NCBI RefSeq assembly: GCF_002999335.1
Contig: NW_020312274.1
Location: forward strand, 1-21,521
From: Cyclospora cayetanensis
Lineage: Eukaryota > Apicomplexa > Conoidasida > Eucoccidiorida > Eimeriidae
Direction: 5' to 3'
Length of the DNA stretch: 21,521 bases
Positions 8,392 to 18,253 of the stretch are shown here, one piece after another. The notes below the pieces were generated by a model, which was not told the DNA's origin, did no database searches, and saw only the letters and a list, made by a program, of their open reading frames with translations. Every line of letters begins with the position of its first letter. The first letter of the stretch is position 1. Made by a program: the position numbers and the translations under genes.

Positions 8392-10734
8392 ATGGCGTGT
8401 CTCTCCCAAGACACGCAGCTGCAACAGTGGCTGCCGCTGCCCCTCGATGACCCCGGGGGCCCCCAGTTCCTTCGGCAACCCCTTCAGCCTGTTGACCCCT
8501 TGGTACACCCAGGGCCCCTCAGCGAGGCGGGGGGCCCCTCCGGAGCTGCCCGCCCCTGCACGCAGGCCTCTCATCAGTCTCAACAGCATCTGCAGCAGCA
8601 AGTGATGCAGCCGCAACACAGAAGTCAGCAGCAACAACAGCTGCACTTGCACCAGATGCAGCAGCAGCAGCAACCACACCCGCTTTCACAGCAGCAACAG
8701 CCACAGCAGCTCTTGCAGCAACAGCCTCAGCAGCAGCAGCAACCACACCCGCTTTCGCAGCAGCAGCAGCCACAGATGATGCCACAGCAGCAGCAACAAC
8801 AGATGATGCAGCAGCAACAGCAACAGCAACAGATGATGCAGCAACAACAACAGATGATGCAGCAGCAGCAACAGCAACAGCAACAGCTGATGCAGCAGCA
8901 GCAACAGCAGCAACAGATGATGCAACTGCCCGCCGTCCCCCAGCAGCACCCAACAACGCCACAACAGTCGCCGACACAGCCACATCGGTACCTGCAACAG
9001 CAGCATTGCTACATGCAACAACTCCAGCAAGCACAAATGCCACCACAGCAGCCGCCTCCGCCGCTCCCCATGGTCGCTCATTCTCATGCGCTTTTGCAGT
9101 CGTCAGCGACCCCCACGAGGCCCCTTCCTCAGCACCAGCGGCAACACCAGTACCAGCAGGCACCAATGGATCAGAACTGTGTAGGGGTTGGTGGTGGGTG
9201 TGTTTCTGCAACGGATCCATTCACAGGCGGCCCTTCTCCAGCCGCCTCAGGGGGTGCTCCGGGAACACCAGGGGACAAAAAGCGGAAGGCTTCCTGGCGA
9301 ACTCCCGCCCCTAGAAGAAAAGGCAGCCCAGGTGAGGTTCTGCTGCAGCAGAAGCAGCACCAACAGCAACATCACATGCAACATCTGCAGCAGCAGCACA
9401 ACGTGCAGCAAGCGCAGGAGGCGATTTCTCCGGTGTGTGGTAACCAGACCGTGCTGCAGCAGCCGCCGCAACAACAGCCGCCGTTCGCCAAGCAGCAACA
9501 ATTTCAGCAGCCTCATGCAATGCAGGCTGCTCGGGATGACAGGCTGCTGCAGGTGCAACAGCAGCAGCATACCATGGCGATGCCTCAACGGCAGCAGCAG
9601 TTGATGTCGCATCACAAGGCGATGATGTCTCAGCAGCAGCAAGTGACCCCACCACAACCACCCTCCATGCCGCAGCAACAACAGCATCCACGGTTTTTAT
9701 CTCAGGAAAATCCTGCTGCTGTGCAGCAGAGGGGTCAGCAGCACCAGCACAAAGAGGGCATGCGCTTGGGGAGCACGCCTCCGCGCTCTTCGTCTGTTTG
9801 TGCTGCAGCTGCGGGAAATACGCATCTAGGCTCTAGCAGCGACGTGCAGAAGCAACTGCAGCAGCTGTTTCAGCTGCATCAGTCCTCTTTGCTGCTACAG
9901 CAGCGTGAACTGGACCTCGCCGTCAAGGAGCTGGAGTTGCAGTACCTTCCTTTGCTTTGGAGGAACGGCGAGAAAGTGGGAGGTTGCAGCAATACTGGCA
10001 TCAGCAGCGGGATCCCCCTATTGTGGGATGTGCCTTTGCATAAGTTTGTGTCGTGGAAGGGGGAGAGGGCTAAGGCTTTTTCTGCCCTAGGAGAGGGGAA
10101 GTGGGCGCTCTGGCCCGCCAGCCGTCCCGACACTCGCTGTGAATTGCTGCAGCAGCAGCTGCTGCACCTGCTGCAGCGCATGGCCCCCATGTGCACCTGG
10201 GAGCAGCAGCAACAACAACAGCAGATTTTACTGCAGGTTCTGAAGCTTTGGTCGATTGGGAACTCGGAGGAGGGCGTCCATGGGGCACTCGCCACGCAGG
10301 GATGTCCAGAAGTAGTGGGCAGCATTACTAGCAGCATAATACGGCTTCCTCCGCCTAGCTGCTTTAGCTGGGATCCTAAAGAGGGAAATGTTCCTTTTGT
10401 GTGGAAGCCCGTGGGAGTTACCCAGCCATCCAGAGATCAGAGAGACTCGACTCAGCGAGGCGAGACAACCGAGACTGGACTACCACAGCGATGCGAGCTG
10501 GACAAGGCGGAAGCTGAGAAGTTTCAGCTAGAGGAAAACGAGCCGCTTTCCCAGCAGACTGACCCCCAGTACCACCAGCAGGAGAAGGGGCTGCTCTTTC
10601 GAGAGCATTGCGTACAAAAACACCCGCAGCAACCAGAACACCAGAACCGCAACGTCGCCTGCAGGATAGGAGCGCATCCTTTAGAGAAAATCCCCGAGGT
10701 CGTGGCGCTGAGCGAAAGTGTGAATCCCTCTTGA
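8392..10734 (+). CDS. Gln-rich, probably nuclear protein of unknown function (780 residues)
   Basis: This is one uninterrupted exon. The ATG at 8392 is the first in frame after a TGA at 8371-8373 and has G at +4. Residues about 60-185 are nearly all Gln, coded by mixed CAG and CAA, broken by Met pairs and by a 23-codon repeat containing QPHPLSQQQQPQ (DNA units near 8671 and 8740). Further Gln/His/Met-rich sequence runs to about 450. A basic cluster (KKRK near 295 and PRRK soon after) resembles a bipartite nuclear signal. After about 485 the composition becomes normal: a helical QRELDLAVKELELQYLPLLW segment, a Trp/Pro-containing stretch to about 690, then a charged Gln/Glu tail. That C-terminal part is the likeliest folded domain, but I do not recognise it. 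Coccidian proteins with long Gln tracts are common, so the tract says little about function. An additional upstream exon cannot be ruled out. Confidence 0.75.
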   Translation: MACLSQDTQLQQWLPLPLDDPGGPQFLRQPLQPVDPLVHPGPLSEAGGPSGAARPCTQASHQSQQHLQQQVMQPQHRSQQQQQLHLHQMQQQQQPHPLSQQQQPQQLLQQQPQQQQQPHPLSQQQQPQMMPQQQQQQMMQQQQQQQQMMQQQQQMMQQQQQQQQQLMQQQQQQQQMMQLPAVPQQHPTTPQQSPTQPHRYLQQQHCYMQQLQQAQMPPQQPPPPLPMVAHSHALLQSSATPTRPLPQHQRQHQYQQAPMDQNCVGVGGGCVSATDPFTGGPSPAASGGAPGTPGDKKRKASWRTPAPRRKGSPGEVLLQQKQHQQQHHMQHLQQQHNVQQAQEAISPVCGNQTVLQQPPQQQPPFAKQQQFQQPHAMQAARDDRLLQVQQQQHTMAMPQRQQQLMSHHKAMMSQQQQVTPPQPPSMPQQQQHPRFLSQENPAAVQQRGQQHQHKEGMRLGSTPPRSSSVCAAAAGNTHLGSSSDVQKQLQQLFQLHQSSLLLQQRELDLAVKELELQYLPLLWRNGEKVGGCSNTGISSGIPLLWDVPLHKFVSWKGERAKAFSALGEGKWALWPASRPDTRCELLQQQLLHLLQRMAPMCTWEQQQQQQQILLQVLKLWSIGNSEEGVHGALATQGCPEVVGSITSSIIRLPPPSCFSWDPKEGNVPFVWKPVGVTQPSRDQRDSTQRGETTETGLPQRCELDKAEAEKFQLEENEPLSQQTDPQYHQQEKGLLFREHCVQKHPQQPEHQNRNVACRIGAHPLEKIPEVVALSESVNPS
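8580..8935 (+). repeat. CAG/CAA trinucleotide repeat array (poly-Gln coding)
   Basis: A dense run of CAG and CAA codons is interrupted by ATG ATG pairs and by two near-identical 69-nt units starting near 8671 and 8740. Mixed CAA and CAG suggests the array is old or selected for Gln rather than a recent pure expansion. On the other strand and frames it produces long poly-Leu and poly-Ala open frames that are not genes. Confidence 0.9.
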
Positions 10735-13700
10735 GGCTCAGCATCCCCTCTACAAATCAAACACAGCCGCAGCCGCACCACTTTCCCACTTTACACTGAG
10801 CGGCATAAACATCCGTGGCGGCAGCAGCAGGCGCCCCCGCTGCTGGCTTTTGCCGTGTGGCCTGCATGCAAGCGTAATTACTTTGATTTGAAAGTGCAGC
10901 AACAGCAGCACCTATAGCATGTGCGCAGCCGCTTCTCCATTTGGTGTTTTGGAGACGGCATACCATCCTAAAGCTCCCCTTGTGTATTCTCGCACGCAGC
11001 TCGTCCTAATAGTGGCCTTTCCCTGTTGCAAGCTTTGTGCAGGACTACATCATATGTCTCCTAGGGACCCGTGTGGTGGCTGCGCACGATCCAGCGCAGC
11101 CCCGCAGATGCTTTACTTGAGGCCTCGTAGGGCGTGGCTATGGCCACTACTGGCTGCTTCCGGGTTGAGCTTCTGGTGCCAAGGTGGTCTTTTCTGGCTT
11201 CACAGAAGCAGCAATACTACAATCTGTTAGCTAAAACTACATCCTATTGGGGGCCACATGCAGCACACTCCTCCTGTCGCGAAGAGAGGGGTGTGCTGAT
11301 GAACGCCGCTACATGTCACGACATGTGAACGCCTAGCAGTACCAGCATGTGCACTAGCAATGTAACGCTCCATCGTAAAGATCTTCATGAGGAGACGTTT
11401 ATATCCAGACTTAACTACGTTGTAATAAGTGTCTGCAGTTGTGGCATCCCAGGAAAGTGCTTGTGGATTGCCCCGCTCCCATGGTTATGGCTGGCTCTCC
11501 GCTGAATCAAGGCCTTACAACGCGCTAGGGGTGTCGACTTCCTTAGTGCAATGACCAACGCTGTAGGTAACAGGTTAGCTCTCCACTGAGACACTGTTTA
11601 ATACATCGGCCATATTTGACCAGGATGTGATAAAGAACTGACTAATTAATTAGGTTTCGCATAATATCTTCCTTGCAGGTCTCCGTTGGCCCAGTCTATG
11701 CAGGCGCAATTTTGTATAAGTTGCAGAAGATGCCAGGTGCAACTAGCTATGCACGCTAGAGATACATAAAACGTGCATCTACGCACACTCAAGTTGTCCC
11801 TCTCTCGTCGAAAAATTGTGACGGGCGCGGGAAGGGAAGGGCGGAGATCAAAAGAAAATCATTCAGTGTGCTATTGTTTATCGAGGCTGGGGTTACGTGT
11901 TGGCATATGAAGACCTTAGATGGAGCGTTAGGGTTGGTAAAGCCGCTTGATTCGATGTGCTTGCTCATCATTCATCCATTGGCGATGGATACAGTGGGAT
12001 GTCAGGGTGCCCCTCAGCAGTTCTCTTATATCGATGGAGTTATCAGGTACTCCAACAACTTCATATTCTTTGGCAACTGACAAGCAAGATAAAAGCCTGT
12101 TAAAAATAAAAATAAGGGAGGCACGATGTCTCTCGGGCAGAGGGAGGCTGGCCTGCAAGCTGTCGTGAACTCAGTTGCTCCCTAGCAGGTAGATCGGCAT
12201 GGTTTGTCAGCCACCTACAGTTTGTGGATGCGTTCATGAGGTTATGCTGGCCAGAAAAAATGATATGCAAAACGATGGGCAACAAATTAAAAATTTCATA
12301 AGCTGGTTGGAGATGTACCTCGTTCTCAACCACCAGAGGAAGTAAAACAAGTGGTCCTTTCACAAACTTTATTGGAAGAACAAGTGCGTTAATATAGCGT
12401 TATTCATGAAGTAGGAAGTCGTTTGCTTGTAGGAATTGCTACATTTCAGGCGTTGATACAATCCCTCTCTAAATGTTCTTTGTTGACATCAGCATAACAG
12501 CAAGCTTTCGGCGGATGGAGAAGACTGAATCAGGAAAAGCTAGCAATTTATGGAAATTTTGATACTTATGATCGTTTGATTTGCAATAGTCATGAATGCA
12601 AAAAAAACACTTAATTAGTGATTTGTGTCAGGTCTACCCGAAGCCCGACATTAGGTGGTCGCAGGATAGGCAGTGACTCACTGATTAAGCCACCGGCCTG
12701 TGGGGTGCTTACAGTTGATGTTCCAGAAACTCGACGAATAAGCAAGTTCAACTCCTGCTCCTACGCCTAATAGGTAAGGCTCGGCTCGGGATTTAGAACA
12801 TCTGGATGTCAAGGCTTTGTGAACCGGCCCTAGCCTAAAGTCAAAGCTGAAAGAGGAAAGAAAGCCATATAAGGCACTCCTAAGCAGCCCCAGACGCACC
12901 AACAACCCACATGCTTTTAGTGTGAGAAGTTTATTCATATAATCCTAGACTGAAAATGCATGCGAAAATCCAAAGAACTTGGGCAACGAGACTGGATCCA
13001 GGGGAAGCAGGCTGCCTCGCGAGCAATCGAGACACGGAACGACCACCAAACAGGATGCAGGGCAGTGACTGGGGCTACAGAGAAAAGTGTCGCAGTTGAA
13101 ATCCTACTACGGGCTCATCTATGCTGATACAAAGTCGCATTACTGGCAAATTTTCTAAAGCCACTTGGCACTGCTTATGAAGCGAATCTACTATCCGAAG
13201 AGAGACGTCATATAAGTGCAGCATGCCTGTTCACTCGCTAGCGCAGTCTCTAGCACTCAGGTTTGCTGATAGGCAATAGGACTCCAGCATTGGCAAGGCT
13301 ATAGGAGTTATCTGCCACGTCCAATCCAAAGCGAATCCCATCAGTATGATCCCTGACTAATGTCGAACCTGTGTTCTACGTAGTCCCATATCGGCCACGG
13401 GTGATGTGCTTTTAGCAGACGCGCGTTGCGGAGGCTCGTTTGGTAGGAAGCGCTAGAAAGAAGCAGCTCCTTGTTTTCTCATCAACGCCTATCTCCTGGT
13501 TGTTCATCGAGGTATAGTCGATACCCTAACAAGGTGAGGCCGAGCCTCTGTGTGAGTGGCACAGCAGCGCAATAAAAGGAGGCGGTTCTACTCATGCATA
13601 CCGTAACTCTAGAAAGGGTTTTTAACTGAGAATCTTGATCAAGCACTGAGCCCAGAAAAAAAAATTGTGTTGAGGAATTTGCGAGTGTGCTAAATCATGA

Positions 13701-13848
13701 CGAGCTGCCAGCAAGCTAGACTGAACATCAGTGTTAGTGTATCATTAGAAATAATCTGAACTTTGATAGCCCTAAACAAGTTCTCTCTTTTTGGTGCCTC
13801 CTGCTGTACAATTTTGCAGTAAAGTGTTCTAAGTGCACCCACTACGCG
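10735..13848. other. gene-poor stretch, left part of a retroelement-bearing island
   Basis: No convincing gene. The first few hundred bases are probably the 3' UTR of the Gln-rich gene. From about 11,300 the sequence becomes less GC-rich, with few open frames beyond 80 codons and stops in all frames, unlike the flanks. The gag, protease and reverse transcriptase of the downstream element should have been here if it was once complete. I found no intact reverse transcriptase motif; a weak RNase H-like start (DSSIGKAIGV in one frame) is near 13,282. A small palindrome with flanking direct repeats lies at 11,301-11,333. Confidence 0.5.
11301..11333. repeat. short palindrome flanked by 7-bp direct repeats
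   Basis: GAACGCC at 11301-11307 recurs at 11327-11333. Between them is ACATGTC-AC-GACATGT (11311-11326), a 7-bp-arm inverted repeat. The arrangement sits near the left edge of the gene-poor island. It could be a trace of a mobile-element end or a protein-binding palindrome, or chance at this size. Confidence 0.5.
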
Positions 13849-14041
13849 GTCACCGATGCGCTCCCGCGACGCCCCAGCTATTCACTACAATCCAGTACAG
13901 CCGCTCTTTTTCATGAGGATTTACGCTTTCTATCAAAATCACGTAACCTTCGTGCTTTGAAAAGTCATGCAGCTGCTACTATTGCCTAAACCCTAAATGG
14001 CAAAAAGGGGTGAAGCCTTATCACGTTAAGGATAGACTGCT

Positions 14042-14254
14042 GTGGTTCAAAACAAAAAGCAGACTCCGTCGCGTAAACCTCCCAAATTCATTTTGCAATG
14101 CCTGTCTATACAACAAACATGCTCGGACCATGGGAGGATCCATAGTGCACTGGGAAAGCTCTCACAGTACTGTAGGTGGCGTGGGATGCGACCGAACCCA
14201 GATGAGTTTGCTCCCGCATGCCCAGACTGTCAGCAGCTAAAGCCATGTAGCTAA
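14042..14254 (+). pseudogene. integrase HHCC zinc-finger fragment of the chromovirus
   Basis: This 70-codon frame holds a DHGRIHSALGK segment, then YCRWRGMRPNPDEF and CPDCQQLKP, matching the order H...GH.G..K, YYWPGM..DV and CP.CQ..K of Ty3/gypsy integrases. It has no clear ATG-initiated gene context and runs into stops on both sides. It is a coding fossil, not an independent gene. Confidence 0.7.
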
Positions 14255-14995
14255 TCTATAGCCGACCTTCTGCAAACTTTTCTAGTTACTAAAATATGTA
14301 ACCTGATCTGACTATGGACCCTATCTTTGGACTGCCACAGGTCAAGGGTCAGGAAATATATCTGTCGTTATTAACAGACTCAGCAAATCTACCTATTTCA
14401 TCCCTTGCTCCAGCTCTATCACGGCTCAAAAAGCCCCTTAATCAGCCTTTATTCGAATCTGGAAGCTTTACAGATCTTCCCGTGTATGACGTTGGAGAGG
14501 GATCCGATGTTCACTAGTGCGTTTCCGCGTGCCCTTGACTCGCCTAGACAGTGGCTTCAATGTGATCACAAAGAACCCCGCTAAGGCAGAGGGACAGAGC
14601 GCACTAAGTGCACTGTAGTGTTTGTAGCTCTCTGCTCACACAAATCTAGTGGCTTGAATTTCTTCTGTGTGTCGAGTGGGTTCATAATACAGTACTACCC
14701 TCGTCTGTCCGCCGCCCCGTATTCTGGTCTACACTAAGGAACTCCTGCCCGACCGGGGGTCGGACCGGGTAGTCTGGGGTCAGCAGCCATTCCTAAAGGC
14801 GGACTCAAAGAAAATGTGGCTACTGCACGTGAATGCATGCAAAGATGAGGGGAGAAAAGCACGGAATCCTGATAAGAAACGGCATGATGCGTGTTTGGAC
14901 CTAGGAGATTTGATCCTTGTGGATTGCCATGTTCTATGACATGCATTAGAAGGCTACCAGAAAAAGGAAGTTTGAAGTCAGGTGGCTAAGACAAT

Positions 14996-15229
14996 TTGCG
15001 AATCCCTCACAAATCAATGGTCCTTCTTACTCTATCAACTGCTCTAGAGGTGCCACAGACGCATCGATTTCAGTCACGAATTATTTATGGACACCCGAGC
15101 AGGCAAGTGACCTGTATGAAGGTGGAGAATCCAGACAGCCGCAGCAGTACTTGTTCTGGTATTATTAAGCACAGTTGGCCTGCTAGAGACGAATCCCTAG
15201 TTAAATGGGGAGGGGAAAGCCCACCTTAG
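14996..15229 (+). pseudogene. integrase C-terminal and chromodomain fragment of the chromovirus
   Basis: The 77-codon frame carries a degraded integrase tail and then ESLVKWGGESPP, close to the YLVKWKGYPP core of retroelement chromodomains. A stop follows directly where the TWEP motif should continue; the next bases read WSSEEQS in the same frame. The chromodomain guides integration to marked heterochromatin in intact relatives. Confidence 0.55.
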
Positions 15230-15290
15230 TGGTCGTCAGAGGAGCAATCGCGGTTTCGTTTATGGCCTGCAAATTTTTGCAGCTCTATTT

Positions 15291-18253
15291 TGTTAACAAC
15301 GTAGTCGCCATGGATAAAGTCCCCTAAGCTTCCTGCGTATTTGTCGCTCTCCAACACATGCTCTCACTCAAATTACAACCTTCATCCATAAGTTGTTTGC
15401 CTGGAAAATTCTTGGTTGGAATTGTTAGGATATTTTCTATTCTCAGATTTAGGCGCAGGCATTTCTAGGTGTGATTCCGCCTGTGGCAGGGCGCGTCTGT
15501 TTTTGTTCATAACAACAAACTCCTCAACGAACATTTGCGGTGAAGAACTAAAGCTGGACATGAACTGGCGCCAAGCTGCGTTTTGGGCTTCGAAACCGAC
15601 TACGCTGCCTGCGTGGCTGTATTGGTATGCTGGAATTGCTTTATGAGGCAAAATGGCACTGTTGAGCAGGTGCCTTTTTGAATCCCTTTACAAATTTACT
15701 TGTATTCTAGAAGCAGGAGACTCACACATTTCATCGCTCCTACGACAGCGTGCTATAGAACTTCCGCTGTGGTATTAGCTTGGGCCCTCGTTCGTTGGAG
15801 GCTGATGTGTATGTGTGTGCTTTACTTCGCGTGGATTTTACTCTAACGGTTGATGCACAAATTTTTTTCTATCTTTTGGGCTGTTCTTGCGGCTCTGTGG
15901 GCCTGCGGAGTGGTGATAGGGCAGACAGTTTCCCGCTGTTCTGTACGCTGCTTTTCTCGATGTACAAATACGGGGCACGAGAGCATGTGCTTTGAGATCA
16001 GTAAGGAAAGCGGGCTAAGCTTCTTTTAAACACTTTGTACCACATTGGTTATATCGAGCTTCGAGTTAGTAGAACGTTGACTTATTGGTGTGTCGGTTCG
16101 CATATCTTTTTTTTGCAGCGAAGAGTTAGCTCGATACAAGGAAGCCCAATGCTGTGTATGCTAGAAGCTTTATGTAAGTTGCTGCGAACGCTAAGAGCAT
16201 GGAGTGCTTAGATGGTGCAGCTACATCAAGTTGTCTCTTCCCTCATCCTTGGACCTCTAATGGTCTCGAGGAATAAAAGACTGTTCGAATATCACACAAA
16301 AACTTTTATGCTACTCCTAGTGAGGCTATGGTAGACAGTATCTATGAGGAGACCCTATTTGGACCGATACAAGCTCATATAGGAAGGATGAGACGCATCT
16401 CTTGTGTTCAGTCGTAAAAGTTCAGGCTAGTTAAGTCCGTGGGCAGTTAGATGAGGTGTGTTTGTGACGCTCCATCTCAGGTCACTGTGGGGAGACGCTT
16501 ATCTTACGACTAAAGGCAAACGTAATATAACGTTATTGGATGTTCTTCAACGGTATTGCCTACTTTCTCTGCCCACGCCGCTAAATATCCCCGTGACACA
16601 TCCGTGGCCAGCCTTGTATTGCTCCATCTCAGGCCTCTGTAGACAGACACTTTACTCCGGGCTCTACGCAAACTTCTTAATTCAGTGCTTTCCGAAATTG
16701 CTACCTCCTTGCACTGCCCGCACCGCTCAGGGCTCCGACATGAGGGGAGAGGGACAGCCAGGCTGCGGCTTGCTGGGCCCTCAAAACACTCCGATCGTTC
16801 GCAGCTTGTTGAATGGTCCATCTGGCCCACCCGCACACAAAATGGATACTTACTGTATCGAGCTAGCGTTTCTCTGCAATAAGTAAGATACTCGAAGATT
16901 CATGCCGAGTGGTCAATTCGTTACTAATCGTTCTTTCTCCCACACAACTTGTACAGTAGAATGTGCTGTAGCGTAGCTTTGCCCGCCACAAGCCCCTTGC
17001 CTTAGCTGCTGGCCTCAGGATTTGCAGTGACACTGCGGGACCCTTTGCTTGTGATGTGCACCGCTCTAGAGCCATTGCCGTCTATGACCAGCGTTGGATT
17101 CTACACGGCAGTTTGTCGGCCGAGGCGTAGCGCGGGTGCCCACTGCTTTGTTTTTAGGAACGTAGGACGACCCTAAGTACAGCGGCAGCCAGTTTGAAGA
17201 GTCAGTGGCCTAACTTGACTAAATCGCTTTCTCCGGTGTTTTTCGACAGAGTGCAGCAGGGTGCTGGGGGGCACTGGCAAACACCCAAGCGTGGGCTGCC
17301 TCACCAGTAGGTTGGACCTCTGTGCACAGCTATATGGGATCACGGTGCCAACATCCGGATGCAGAACTTAGTGTTGGCAACCAGACAGCACAGGGTATGA
17401 ACGTTGGGGGGCCTACTGCACACAGTCAGTCGGCGCTGCAGCTGCTGCTGCAGCTGTCCGCCGTCCACCGAGCTGTTAAGAGCCGGCTGGTGAAGAGGGG
17501 GGTAAGAAGGCTCTCGGCAGTCAGCTGCTTTCATTTCAGGCATAAGACACACATAATTATAAGCCGAAACGCTTGTTCGGAGGGAGCTCTTTTACTGGTG
17601 CTTCCTCAGGAGGAGGAGGAGCAGCAGCAGCAGCAGCCAGGCGCAGCAGCAATGCGTCATGGGGACCTCTTAGAGACCCTCGCCTGAATGCCTAAGTGGA
17701 TGGACGATATTTCGTCGCACATTGTGGCAGATTGTTGTACAATCCATAGCCTCATAGGCGGCAACAGCAGTAACACCGACCGCACCAGAGACTCGCGGGG
17801 TTCTCCTTCTGCCTCCGTCCTGTCCGTCCGGAAGGCGGCAGGGCACCCCAACAGCTCATCCCCTGTGCAGGCAGCTTTTGCTTCATTGCAGCAGTAACAG
17901 CAGAGTCAACGTGCTGTAGCAACGGCGCACATGGTGTGGCTGTTTTCCCCGCTTTGTGGCGTGATTCCTCGTCAGCCTTTGCCTCACCTAGGAAGGTCCA
18001 AGAGTACTTCTGCTGTATCGGGTTACGCACGCACAGAAGCAGCAGAAGTATAGGCAGCGGGAGTAGCAGCAGCAGCAATAGGAGCAGGGGAAACAGCACG
18101 AGCAGACACGCGCGGAAACAGCACCCGGAAGAAACTCTCGGGGTGGTTTCGTCCTGCGACACTCCGGGGTATTTTTTCCTGAATCCAGCAGGAGCGTCAG
18201 CAGCACATTCAGTCATTATTATTGTCAGCTGCGTCAGCGGAAATCCCCCGACT
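15291..18253. other. gene-poor stretch, right part of the island and upstream region of the CBM20 gene
   Basis: I see no assignable gene. Frames such as 16458-16886 and the minus-strand 15651-15382 lack known motifs. Two diverged tandem copies of about 150 bp lie at 16,470-16,770. GC content and CAG content rise again after about 17,300. The plus frame 17403-17504 (ending SRLVKRG before GTAAGA) looks exon-like and could be a 5' exon of the CBM20 gene, but I found no phase-matched acceptor before 18254. A long minus-strand frame at 17752-18330 is a CTG-repeat by-product. Confidence 0.4.
16470..16770. repeat. two diverged tandem copies of about 150 bp
   Basis: CTCCATCTCAGG at 16,470 recurs at 16,622. 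Both copies continue with similar text: GGGGAGACGCTTAT against GACAGACACTTTA, then CTTCAACGGTATTGCCTAC against CTTTCCGAAATTGCTACC, then TCTCTGCCCACGCC against GCACTGCCCGCACC. The offset stays at 145-152 nt. A related GGAGACG-TTAT segment follows ACGCTCCATC at about 11,369. The copies may be part of a decayed LTR or a local duplication. Confidence 0.45.

Larger units (their letters stand above)
13849..15290 (+). mobile_element. degenerate Ty3/gypsy chromovirus retrotransposon: RNase H end, integrase and chromodomain remnants
   Basis: Several short plus-strand frames, separated by stops and frameshifts, match pol parts in the correct order. HYAVTDALPRRP near 13,840-13,875 resembles the NVVADALSRRP end of RNase H. 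At 14,042-14,254 an HHCC zinc-finger pattern ends in CPDCQQLKP. At 14,314 MDPIFGLPQVKG resembles the start of the integrase core, and AEGQS near 14,588 the later DGQT motif. At 15,191 ESLVKWGGESPP resembles YLVKWKGYPP of the C-terminal chromodomain, the defining mark of chromoviruses. Motifs are from family knowledge. No frame is continuous, so the copy is dead. Retrotransposons related to chromoviruses are reported from Eimeria genomes. LTRs, primer-binding site and the complete 5' half were not identified. Confidence 0.68.

Noticed and set aside
8519..9220. Long minus-strand Ala/Val-rich frame, and a Leu-rich frame at 8686-9087
   Set aside because: Antisense reading of the CAG/CAA array; the plus-strand 780-codon frame continues far beyond the repeat and is the better gene.
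12680..12938. Possible reverse transcriptase or other pol remnant in the minus or plus frames
   Set aside because: No recognisable catalytic or primer-grip motif in any frame.
13986..13997. CTAAACCCTAAA, similar to the coccidian telomere unit AAACCCT
   Set aside because: Less than two units and embedded in the pol remnant; too short to call an interstitial telomeric repeat.
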